Part shown: positions 9,222 to 17,800 of the stretch, piece after piece
Layout: each line of letters opens with the position of its first letter
Numbering within the stretch: position 1 is the first letter of the stretch
Source of the DNA: Clostridiales bacterium
GTDB lineage: Bacteria; Bacillota; Clostridia; Oscillospirales; JAAYOS01
DNA length: 34,108 nucleotides
Direction: 5' to 3'
Assembly: GCA_012520195.1 (NCBI GenBank)
Contig: JAAYOS010000141.1
Span: 1-34,108 of the forward strand
Translations under genes and position numbers: made by a program
The notes under the pieces: generated by a model
Seen by the model: only the letters and a program-made list of their open reading frames with translations
Database searches by the model: none
What the model was told of the DNA's origin: nothing

Positions 9222-10415
9222 ATGGATTATGAGAAATTTTTAGACAGACAGTTTGTTATGACCGACGCAGGTCGTATTGATAGGGTTCGTGATCTCTATA
9301 CGACATTTAATCCTAAAGTAGACCTGGAAGCATTGAAATCCTGCGGGTATCTTGAGGCCCTAGAGGAGATGATGCAGCCAATACTTGATTGGCGGGATGA
9401 TCACTCACCAGAGGTTATTGCATATTGGGCAAAGCTCGGTATGGTAAAGGAGTTTCACGGCGAAGACGAGCCGATGAGCTGGACTGAGTATGAGATGAAG
9501 ACAGGCTACCGCTGGGAGGACCCCGAAAGACAGGGGATACAGAACCGGTTTAAAAAGTGGAATTCTTTCGTGCCGGTGTCTGCTTTCAAGCCAGAGAACA
9601 AGGATCGAAAATACCCGGCAGTTGTGGTCCTTCACGGTGGATTTAACCCCATAAGCATAATTGACGGTTGGGGATTTCCCCAGGAAGCGGCAAGACGCGA
9701 GTGGATTCTGATTGTGCCCTCTATAGAGTTGGATGACATCATCGATGAGATCCTGGAAGAGGCGAAAAAGCTGTATCCTATTGATGAAAGCCGTATATAT
9801 GCAACTGGTTTTTCCTATGGCGGATTCATGTCAAACTTCCTTGGCAATAAGCGCCCTGATGTATATGCGGCGGTGGGACCATGCGGAGCGCCAATCAGCA
9901 ACGGATATGTGGATAAGGCTATCGGACCGGAGCCGCAGACTCCGTTTGACGGCATTCCCCGAGCAATAGCTATGGGAACATATATGCCTATTATTAATGT
10001 TGCAGGAAACCTTGACGGTTTTCGATTCCCGTTGTACGACTACAAGGACTTTCGAACTGGTGAGTCGGGTACCAAGCAGCTGGTAGACGGAATAAACTCT
10101 TGGGCACGTGTCAACAAGGCAAAGGAGATTTCGTTGGACGAAGTTATGGCTCTGAAAACCAGAGAAGATATCTCTGATGAGGAGAAGCACATAGGCATGC
10201 CTCTTGAACCAGACTGCCGTAGAACCGTTGTTGCGGATGGAATAGTCAACTATATAGGAGATCTGAAGAGTGAGGACGGTATTGCACGTGTGCGTATCAT
10301 GTGCTCAATGAATATGCCACACTGGCCAACTCCTGAGATGAGCAGACAGGTTTTCGAATTCTTTTCCCACTTTAAGCGGGATCCAGTCACAAAAGAGAGC
10401 ATCTACATTCCATAA
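9222..10415 (+). CDS. Alpha/beta hydrolase / esterase (dienelactone hydrolase or PHB-depolymerase-like)
   Basis: KYPAVVVLHGGFNPIS, nucleophile elbow YATGFSYGGFMSN; SD TAGGGGGAGC. Confidence 0.8.
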   Translation: MDYEKFLDRQFVMTDAGRIDRVRDLYTTFNPKVDLEALKSCGYLEALEEMMQPILDWRDDHSPEVIAYWAKLGMVKEFHGEDEPMSWTEYEMKTGYRWEDPERQGIQNRFKKWNSFVPVSAFKPENKDRKYPAVVVLHGGFNPISIIDGWGFPQEAARREWILIVPSIELDDIIDEILEEAKKLYPIDESRIYATGFSYGGFMSNFLGNKRPDVYAAVGPCGAPISNGYVDKAIGPEPQTPFDGIPRAIAMGTYMPIINVAGNLDGFRFPLYDYKDFRTGESGTKQLVDGINSWARVNKAKEISLDEVMALKTREDISDEEKHIGMPLEPDCRRTVVADGIVNYIGDLKSEDGIARVRIMCSMNMPHWPTPEMSRQVFEFFSHFKRDPVTKESIYIP

Positions 10416-10544
10416 AGCATGGAATCGGGTAGGAGGCTACCCATTAGAGGTTGATCCTCTCAGCTTTGCTATCTAAAAAAGTACATCCTTTTCCACAACT
10501 TCTGCACATTAAGCAAGGACTTTAGCGTTTTCAAGCTACATGAG

Positions 10545-10591
10545 AGGGCGTGCCTCTATGGATTTTCAAAATCCATTTTGAGACACGCCCT
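10545..10591. terminator. Bidirectional terminator hairpin between convergent genes
   Basis: Outer arms AGGGCGTG / CACGCCCT enclosing an inner hairpin TGGATTTT / AAAATCCA; located between the stops at 10415 (+) and 10622 (-). Confidence 0.75.
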
Positions 10592-10621
10592 TAAATTCAT
10601 CTTAGGAATTAACTGCTGAGA

Positions 10622-12760
10622 TTACAACATACCGAACAGAACACTGAGTATGTTCTGAGCATAGTAACCGTCGCCGCAGCCGGACTTGCAGACCATAAGC
10701 CATGACACAAGTGCGGCGTTAACTAAGGCACCTAGCCACACGCTCTTTGTCATCTTAAAGAGCTTGCGGTTTATAATTACGCTGACAGGGATATAGAAAA
10801 GCATAGAGTAGGACAGGGTGAATTCACTGAAGCTGCGGCCGGTCCATGCCAAACGGGAAAGGAAGCTGCCCACGACAACCAGCCACGGACCCACAGAGTT
10901 GAACAGAACATTCATGACCAATTCTTTGCCTTCGGAAATATCCTTGCGTGCACCGTAGTTGATACCCAGGTTGATTGAAAGGTACATTATCGTAAAGAGG
11001 ATGAAGTAAGGCAGAGCAAAGAGCCAGCATTCCGGTCTCATCTCGGTAAACATGGACTCATAGAATCTGAAGTCCTGATTGAAGACACGCATTGAGATAA
11101 GCATCACAACGTAGCATAAAGCAACTATTATGACAGTAAGTAGTAAGGACTTGAAGAAGGCACCGGCGCTGATTTTCAATTTCAGCTCTTTGATATTTGC
11201 ACCAAGACGCAGCTTTTTGTTTACCAGAACCTTGGCAATGAATATCACTATACCAATCACTGCGCACATGATAAGGAACCAGAAGGGTATGGTGCTCGTT
11301 GCAACCAGAGCGAAGATATTGGGAGGAAGCTTTTTTGTAAAGCCGCCCGCCCAGTGAGGAGGCAGGTCATTATTGGCGTGACGCAGGGCAAGGAAGGTCA
11401 GTATTATGGTGACTGCGCCAAATATCCAGTAAGCTATCTTGCCGTTCTTGGATAGTTCTGCGGGAGCTTCATCTTCCGCTGACTTTGCAATGATGCCAGA
11501 GAAGAACTTAGTTTTAATAAGCAAGCCGACAATGGGGAATATCATGCCGACCATAGCGCACATGGCTAAAAAGTTGCAGAAAGCGCGGAGAAGCCATGTC
11601 TGGCTTGTGTTTGCAAGAGGCACGGTAGAGGGGTCGGTCAGATTACCCCTGTTGTAGTTCAGGGCCTGAGATATGGTCTCCAGGTAAAGTCTTATAGCTT
11701 CATGGCTGAAATAAAGACCGCAGTGGTCAACAGGAGCGTAGCAGACCATACGTGCGTTTTTGTTCTGGAGGACAGTTGCCAGTTCTTTGTTGTTCAGGAT
11801 GGTTTCAGTATCCATTGAGCCGATATCCGTGAGCTCGGACCCATCCAGTGAAGCTTTATACCAATGAGCGATATTGACGCCGCCCATTACAGCTTCGGTG
11901 GTTGTGCCATCCTTATTCCAAGTGGCACCGGCGCCCAGGTCATCATACATACCGCTGACCATAATTATATTGCACTGGCATGCTCTGGTCACCTTATGTC
12001 CGGCGACTTCAACCTCTTTAGGTCTGGGGTCGCTTCCGATGATTACCTTGATGCGAGTGTTGAAGTACTGCTCTTTTTCAGCGCGGATAGCATTATAGCG
12101 CTCGAGCTGGTCTGCATTAAGACGTTCAGACGCAAGCTCGTCTGCGTCCATATTGATTTCCTCTTCAGTAAAGGTCTCGCCGAAGGTATCTGCCAGAACA
12201 TTTATCAGTATGTCGTTCAGGGTATAGTAGCCGCTGTCAGTAGCAGCCACATAACCGACACGGCTCGCACCCATGGAGTGGCCATACATTGCAATACGTT
12301 CTGGGTCAACATATTTGAGAGTGCGGGCAAAATCAAGTGCGTCATTCTGTCCGAAACTGCCGCCGCCTGCCCAGGCAAAGCCTGCTGCGCCCTTGCCCGT
12401 TTCGTCGCTGATTGGCTGCTCGCTCATGCCCTGGCCGTAGGAGTCAACATTGAGCACCACGTAGCCGCGTTTGGCAAATTCCTCGGCGATGCCCTTCATT
12501 GCACCTCTGTTTGTGCCTCTGCCGTGTGCAAGCATAATGCAGGGCAGCTTGTCACCATCTGAAACCCCGGCCGGAACATACTGGTCTATACGTATCTCAG
12601 CACCGCGGGAATCGATTGTCAGCGTAGAGATTTTGACTTTTCCGCCGTTGGAGGAGATTATTGCACCTAAGAAGCCAAAGAGCATAATCAGGATTAAAAA
12701 TAGGATCAATAAGCGTCTGCATCCGTCGACAGTTTTCAGCGAGTATTTTGCGCTTTTCAT
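10622..12760 (-). CDS. Membrane-anchored alpha/beta hydrolase with C-terminal polytopic membrane domain
   Basis: N-terminal TM (LLILFLILIMLFGFLGAIIS), CIMLAHGRGTNRGAMKGIAEEFAKRGYVVLNVDSYGQG, nucleophile elbow MYGHSMGASR, then several hydrophobic helices to the C-terminus. Confidence 0.8.
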   Translation of the reverse strand: MKSAKYSLKTVDGCRRLLILFLILIMLFGFLGAIISSNGGKVKISTLTIDSRGAEIRIDQYVPAGVSDGDKLPCIMLAHGRGTNRGAMKGIAEEFAKRGYVVLNVDSYGQGMSEQPISDETGKGAAGFAWAGGGSFGQNDALDFARTLKYVDPERIAMYGHSMGASRVGYVAATDSGYYTLNDILINVLADTFGETFTEEEINMDADELASERLNADQLERYNAIRAEKEQYFNTRIKVIIGSDPRPKEVEVAGHKVTRACQCNIIMVSGMYDDLGAGATWNKDGTTTEAVMGGVNIAHWYKASLDGSELTDIGSMDTETILNNKELATVLQNKNARMVCYAPVDHCGLYFSHEAIRLYLETISQALNYNRGNLTDPSTVPLANTSQTWLLRAFCNFLAMCAMVGMIFPIVGLLIKTKFFSGIIAKSAEDEAPAELSKNGKIAYWIFGAVTIILTFLALRHANNDLPPHWAGGFTKKLPPNIFALVATSTIPFWFLIMCAVIGIVIFIAKVLVNKKLRLGANIKELKLKISAGAFFKSLLLTVIIVALCYVVMLISMRVFNQDFRFYESMFTEMRPECWLFALPYFILFTIMYLSINLGINYGARKDISEGKELVMNVLFNSVGPWLVVVGSFLSRLAWTGRSFSEFTLSYSMLFYIPVSVIINRKLFKMTKSVWLGALVNAALVSWLMVCKSGCGDGYYAQNILSVLFGML

Positions 12761-12811
12761 GTTTCTCTTTTTCCCCTTTCAGAAAACATATTTTTCGATT
12801 ATATCAAATAC

Positions 12812-12934
12812 TCAGACAAGCTCTTTCACCAAAGCCTCAAACTCGTCCATGTATCCAATATCCCAAATAGGTGAGCTTGTTCCGGAGTATTCTTTAAGAT
12901 TGATTATTAAATCCATTGCATAACATAAGTCAAT
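12812..12934 (-). pseudogene. Short 3' coding remnant, family unknown
   Basis: Minus-strand frame reads ...TYAMDLIINLKEYSGTSSPIWDIGYMDEFEALVKELV*, protein-like composition but no convincing start; an in-frame stop lies a short way upstream. Confidence 0.3.
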
Positions 12935-12980
12935 AAAACAAGTACTAATATTACTACACCTACACTAATTTATCGACATC

Positions 12981-13193
12981 TTATCTGATAATATTTGTTG
13001 AATTGAAATATTTTTGCATTAATAATACAATACTCATAACTGATGAATATGTCAATACTAAAGTCTTTGTTACCTTCGAAAGACCGTTTCCAACCACTTC
13101 ATCATATGTATATGTTTCTACGGCCATAATGATCCCGGCTTTTTTCGTTATGATACTGGTCGGACGATTCTTCAAATCGTATGTGTAGTTAAC
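12981..13193 (-). pseudogene. RHS/YD-repeat protein fragment
   Basis: Minus-strand frame contains VNYTYDLKNRPTSIITKKAGIIMAVETYTYDEVVGNGLSKVTKT, i.e. a YTYDxxxRPTSI-type YD repeat followed by a second TYTYD; no full gene around it. Confidence 0.5.
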
Positions 13194-13321
13194 TTCCGAG
13201 CTGTCAGCGCTGTGGCGGCGGTCGCGGACGAGGTGTTGAGAATGCGCGATAGCTGCCTTCTGCCGCCGGACGCCGCTCTATAACTTGGGCGGACTGGAAT
13301 GCGGAAAGTAGCTAATTACGA

Positions 13322-13382
13322 CCAAGAAACAGGTAGCATACCCTACGGCATAATGCCGTAGGGTATGCTACCTGTTTCTTGG
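13322..13382. terminator. 61-nt perfect inverted repeat, probable bidirectional terminator 3' of the LacI-family gene
   Basis: CCAAGAAACAGGTAGCATACCCTACGGCAT-A-ATGCCGTAGGGTATGCTACCTGTTTCTTGG, 30-nt arms with no mismatch; A-rich/T-rich outer arms (AAGAAACA / TGTTTCTT). Confidence 0.6.
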
Positions 13383-13437
13383 AAGCGCCTTTGCGGATCA
13401 GCATAAGTGTCCGACTATTCTAAATATGTAACGAACC

Positions 13438-14409
13438 TTACTTCGTGCTGCCCCTCACAATGAGTTCAATGGGCAGGATGGATTGGTTCGGCACCATTTC
13501 TCCCGAAATGCGCTTAAGTAGAATTTCCAGTGAAAGCTCGCCCATCTGCTTTATAGGTTGTGCAATCGTTGATATATTGAAATAATCAGAAATATCGATA
13601 CCGTCAAAGCCGATAAGTTGAAAATCCTTAGGAGCAGATAGCCCGTCATCAAGGAATTTCACATATGCTCTGGCAGCCAGTACATCACTGGTAGCGAAGA
13701 TTCCATCGACTTTTGGGTTTTTTTCCAAAATAACGTTTAGGTTTCTGGCAAAGCATTCGGCAAACAGGTCATTCTCATCAAGTAAATACTCGCGGTACTC
13801 TATCCCGCACCTTTCACACTCATCGCGAAACCCCTGATAACGGAAGCGAGCGGGTAGATACTCTCCTGTTTTGTGTCCAAACACGAGCGGGTACTTGCAT
13901 CCCCCGCCTATGAGTGTCTTAGCCGCGAGAACACCACCCTGATAGTTGTCGCATGAGACTGAGGGGACATTTTCGATTGTCCGCTCAATGCTTACCATGG
14001 GTAGCTCATACTCGGCATATATTGAAGCGTCCTCAATGCGGCTGCACATGAGTATGCCATCTACCTTATTGGCTCGAAGCATTGAAACCATTTCGCGCTC
14101 TTTCTCGGGTCTGTTTCCCGAGGTGCAGAGTAGCATTTTATACCCGTTTCTGTTACATGCATTTTCTATGGATTGTGCTAGTCTGCTAAAGAAAGGATGG
14201 TCGAGATAGGGAACAATTACTCCAATAAGTGTACTGCGCTTGGAAAGCAGGGAACGCGCAAGTTCATTCGGATGGTAATCGAGCTCCTCGATGGCTTTCA
14301 TAACCTTTTTTCTTGTCTTCGCGCTTATGGCTCCTCTATTGTTCATTACCCTAGAGACTGTAGTTACGGAGACACCTGCATGTTCCGCAACATCTTTGAT
14401 CGTTACCAA
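13438..14409 (-). CDS. LacI-family transcriptional regulator
   Basis: N-terminal HTH MVTIKDVAEHAGVSVTTVSRVMNNRGAISAKTRKKVMKAIEELDYHPNELARSL and C-terminal periplasmic-binding-like domain. Confidence 0.95.
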   Translation of the reverse strand: MVTIKDVAEHAGVSVTTVSRVMNNRGAISAKTRKKVMKAIEELDYHPNELARSLLSKRSTLIGVIVPYLDHPFFSRLAQSIENACNRNGYKMLLCTSGNRPEKEREMVSMLRANKVDGILMCSRIEDASIYAEYELPMVSIERTIENVPSVSCDNYQGGVLAAKTLIGGGCKYPLVFGHKTGEYLPARFRYQGFRDECERCGIEYREYLLDENDLFAECFARNLNVILEKNPKVDGIFATSDVLAARAYVKFLDDGLSAPKDFQLIGFDGIDISDYFNISTIAQPIKQMGELSLEILLKRISGEMVPNQSILPIELIVRGSTK

Positions 14410-14660
14410 GACATCACATCCATCATATTACTGATTAAGTGCAAAACCTATAAAACTCACTATATAGATTACTAGATAGTATACTATATGTTTGAAATTC
14501 CCGCAAGATTTTGTGACAGAGAGAGATTTTGATGCAAATCGTCTACAAATCAATCAATGGTTAACAGTAACATAATCAAGTTCAAAATTATTAGAAAAGT
14601 CTCAAAGTACCCATATTAATAACAAAATGCGTAAAGTGAAATGGTTTGGTGAAAACTAAG

Positions 14661-14697
14661 GGAAAACGATTGACAATATTAAGGAATAGTGTATAAT
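14661..14697 (+). promoter_or_regulatory. Promoter with overlapping operator-like motif for the solute-binding lipoprotein
   Basis: GGAAAACGATTGACA (14661-14675); -35 TTGACA, 16-nt spacer, -10 TATAAT (14692-14697); same layout as the 9141 site. Confidence 0.6.
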
Positions 14698-14746
14698 ATG
14701 CCTAAAGACCAACTGGTTGGCTAAATATAACAAGAGGAGGAAAAAC

Positions 14747-16429
14747 ATGAGTAGAAACAAGCTAAGGATTATTTCACTTGCATTAGCTCTTTTGATGTCG
14801 GTGCTACTCCTTCAAGGTTGTAGCAGTACGGAGAAGGAACCGGATACTGACATTACACCGGATGTAAGTAAGCCAACGCAGGCTCCGAAAGAAAGCGAAC
14901 CAAGCGATGAGCAGCCTTCACCCTCTGATGAAGTAACTTATCCACTTGCTGAGGGCGCAACATTCAAATGCTGGTGGCCAAACGATCTAGTGTTGTCGGG
15001 GGTGGAGGACTACAATGAAACACCGTTTTTTCAGTACATGGAGAAAAAGACAGGTGTACACCTGGAGTTTTCAAATCCGCCTGCACAGGGAGCCGTCGAG
15101 CAATATAATCTAATTCTCGTATCAGGAGATCTGCCGGATTTCTTCCGCCAGCTGTATATCTACCATGTTCGTGGGCTTGATGACGCAGTGGATGATCAAT
15201 GGATATTAGACATGATGAATTACAAACATTGGACTCCAAATCTAATGAGCAGGCTTGAAGCTGATGAAGAGGCATATATACAGGCAATTACCGATTCGGG
15301 CTACCTTGTTGGATTTCCAATGGTCATGGATGAGGCTCAGCAGTGGGTCAACGGTATGATGATCCGCGGAGACTGGCTTGATAAATATAACCTAAAAAAG
15401 CCAGAGACACTCGCTGAGGTTGAGCACGTACTCACTGTATTTCGCGACAATGAGGAAAGCGCATCCAGAGGACCCCTATATATGAACAATATGATCTTCA
15501 CAGGTCTGGAGGGCACGTTTAATATGCCTTCAAACTTCGATTTGCCTGCAATAGACGGTTTTATCTATCGTGACGGTGCTGTTCGGGCTTCCGCACTCGA
15601 ACAGGGCTATAAGGACTACATATTGACGATGGCTGATTGGTATGATAAAGGTTTGATCCATCCCGACTTTGTCAACAATGTCGGATACATTTCGATCTTT
15701 GACAGGGAGGGAAGACAGAACGGAAAATACGGCATTACCTATGACTGCTTTGTCTACTTAGATGATGAGAATGAGCTCGTAGGTGGTGACTTCCGGTTTG
15801 AGCCGTTGGCAATGCCGGTTGTCAATAAAGGCGATACGGTCCATGTTCTGGGCTCAGACAAGCTCGTATGGCAGGGTGCGCTTGGAATTACAACAGCTTG
15901 CGAGAACATAGAGCTTGCCTGTCGCTATTGGGACTACCTTTACTCGGATGAAGGTAGCCTTTATGCAAACTACGGAGAATTAGGCGTGACGCTGGAGTAT
16001 GATGAGAACGGCAATCCCCATCTAAGTGATTTTGCTAAGAACCATCCAGAGATGAATCTCAATCAGGTAGAGAACTACTATACACTGCTAGACGGACCAT
16101 TCTACCGTCACATGATGCGCGAGTTTGAGGCTATTTCGGAAAATGAGCTCAAATGCGGTGATGAGTGGACTAAGGGCGACGGTCTGTACAATCTGCCCTC
16201 CAACTTAACGTTCACGGCCGAAGAGGGTACAAGAAAGGCAAACATTATGTCGGATCTCCAGGTTTTTGTTGCTGAGAATCAGATCAAACTCGTAACCGGA
16301 GTAAAGCCAATCAGCGAGCTCGATGCGTTTATTGATCAGATCAAGGAAATGGGCATATATGAAGTGATTGAGATGTACGAAGCAGCTCTTGAACGCTATA
16401 ACAACCGCAAGAACCTAATTAATAATTAA
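14747..16429 (+). CDS. Extracellular solute-binding lipoprotein (ABC carbohydrate type, LplA/YtcQ-like)
   Basis: Signal peptide with lipobox LALLMSVLLLQGCSS and Ser/Pro/Glu-rich linker, then SBP-like body (YTDSGYLVGFPM-type, DWYDKGLIHPDF, NIELACRYWDYLYSDEG). Start at MSRNKLR after AAGAGGAGG. Confidence 0.85.
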   Translation: MSRNKLRIISLALALLMSVLLLQGCSSTEKEPDTDITPDVSKPTQAPKESEPSDEQPSPSDEVTYPLAEGATFKCWWPNDLVLSGVEDYNETPFFQYMEKKTGVHLEFSNPPAQGAVEQYNLILVSGDLPDFFRQLYIYHVRGLDDAVDDQWILDMMNYKHWTPNLMSRLEADEEAYIQAITDSGYLVGFPMVMDEAQQWVNGMMIRGDWLDKYNLKKPETLAEVEHVLTVFRDNEESASRGPLYMNNMIFTGLEGTFNMPSNFDLPAIDGFIYRDGAVRASALEQGYKDYILTMADWYDKGLIHPDFVNNVGYISIFDREGRQNGKYGITYDCFVYLDDENELVGGDFRFEPLAMPVVNKGDTVHVLGSDKLVWQGALGITTACENIELACRYWDYLYSDEGSLYANYGELGVTLEYDENGNPHLSDFAKNHPEMNLNQVENYYTLLDGPFYRHMMREFEAISENELKCGDEWTKGDGLYNLPSNLTFTAEEGTRKANIMSDLQVFVAENQIKLVTGVKPISELDAFIDQIKEMGIYEVIEMYEAALERYNNRKNLINN

Positions 16430-16507
16430 CTAGTGATAACTGCAACAGTAACTGCAGAAAGCCACCTCAAGTTCGAAGGCGAAGTCAAGCAATAACTTAA
16501 TACATAA

Positions 16508-16563
16508 AAACCGGAGCTATGCTTCTTCAGTGCTGATTGAAGTCGCATAAGCTCCGGGTTTTC
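16508..16563. terminator. Intrinsic terminator between convergent genes
   Basis: AAACCGGAGCT ... AGCTCCGGGTTTT inverted repeat with flanking A and T tracts. Confidence 0.7.
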
Positions 16564-16595
16564 ATTAACTACCTTTTCATTGACCTGGGTATACA

Positions 16596-17450
16596 CTATT
16601 GAATTGTGGTTGTGGTACCGCCTTCTAGCCGATACTTCTTTCCGTGTATTTCAATCCAGACCGCAGTGGCGCTGGGGTTATAAATAAACTTACCGTCTGC
16701 AGAATATCTGAGTGCTCTGAATGCATTTATATAGTCACAAATTTCAATGTTGGTGGCAAACCAAATCAAATCAGAGTACCGAGATACATGCTCCAAAAAT
16801 TCCTCAATAACATTCCAGTTGTCATCAAAATCAAACTCATATGAATGTCCCCAAAGGTAAAACAGCTGTGGACGTCTGAATGGAGTGTTATCCTTGCAAA
16901 ATGAGTTTGCTAGCTCCATAAGGTTCTCATCTTTGTGGTGGCATGTTGCTTTCCATTCCAGAAAATCTGTAGGAAGTTCAAATGTGCCGGTGGATGGTAC
17001 TACACGGGCGTACTCATAACCAGCAAGTCTAAGTAGAGCCTTAGCATTTTTGTTGTATGCGCCAAATGGATAGGCAAAGCCGCGAACGCAGCCCTCTACC
17101 AGTTCTTCCAGCCTTCTTTTGTCTTCGATTATCTCATACATCGCAGCAGGTGTTCCGACGTCGACGAGAGAAGAGTGATACAGACCGTGGCCTGCAACTT
17201 CATGGCCAGCATACAAGAACTTTACTTCATCTGCCTCTACTTTAGATACGTCGACTGGAGCTTTGCCAAAGTCTGCTGTGTCTTTGACTCCTAAGATACC
17301 TGAACCGATGTTGAAGGTTCCCTTAACTTTATGTCTGTTCATTAGCGCAACCAGCCTGCGGTCCTGTACCACCCCGTCATCGTAGCTTAGAGTAAGGGCT
17401 TTGGATTTCCCGTCAGGGAACAGCATTGTGTCAATCCTTGGTCTTACCAT
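16596..17450 (-). CDS. Polysaccharide deacetylase (NodB-like, CE4 superfamily)
   Basis: KALTLSYDDGVVQDRRLVALMNRHKVKGTFNIGSG, AGHEVAGHGLYHSSL, RGFAYPFGAYN. Confidence 0.85.
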   Translation of the reverse strand: MVRPRIDTMLFPDGKSKALTLSYDDGVVQDRRLVALMNRHKVKGTFNIGSGILGVKDTADFGKAPVDVSKVEADEVKFLYAGHEVAGHGLYHSSLVDVGTPAAMYEIIEDKRRLEELVEGCVRGFAYPFGAYNKNAKALLRLAGYEYARVVPSTGTFELPTDFLEWKATCHHKDENLMELANSFCKDNTPFRRPQLFYLWGHSYEFDFDDNWNVIEEFLEHVSRYSDLIWFATNIEICDYINAFRALRYSADGKFIYNPSATAVWIEIHGKKYRLEGGTTTTIQ

Positions 17451-17546
17451 CTATATTCCTCCCATAACATCTTATCAATAATTGCTCTTCAAGGGTTCCC
17501 ATACCTATTGAGCTGAAAAGCATGCGTCGCAATTGTTTATGTATAA

Positions 17547-17584
17547 ACGATAGCACTAGGCAAGAAAGTTGTCAAACGTTTTCT
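17547..17584 (-). promoter_or_regulatory. Promoter with overlapping operator-like motif for the deacetylase gene
   Basis: Minus strand AGAAAACGTTTGACA (plus 17570-17584); TTGACA, 17-nt spacer, TATCGT (17547-17552). Confidence 0.45.
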
Positions 17585-17800
17585 CTACAGTATTTTCGGA
17601 CTGTTTTGCCGTTCTTGATCGATAAGTAATGGGAAAGTGCTCATTGGCATATAATTCATTAAAGTATGAGGAAATATATGATATGATACTATTGAAAAGA
17701 GAGAGTAGTATATGTAATATGAGAGGTATAAAGCACACCCAAATTAGAGATTCGACACGGTTGGACAAATAGTGACTGCATACCGCGGTAAGGAGAATAT

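Noticed and set aside
11864-12562. 232-aa plus-strand ORF opposite the membrane hydrolase
   Set aside because: Lies fully antisense to a well-supported hydrolase with catalytic motifs; Ala/Cys/His-rich translation looks like a shadow ORF.
13205-13310. GC-rich patch as a structural RNA gene
   Set aside because: No recognisable tRNA/rRNA/RNase P/SRP signatures; more consistent with a decayed coding fragment.
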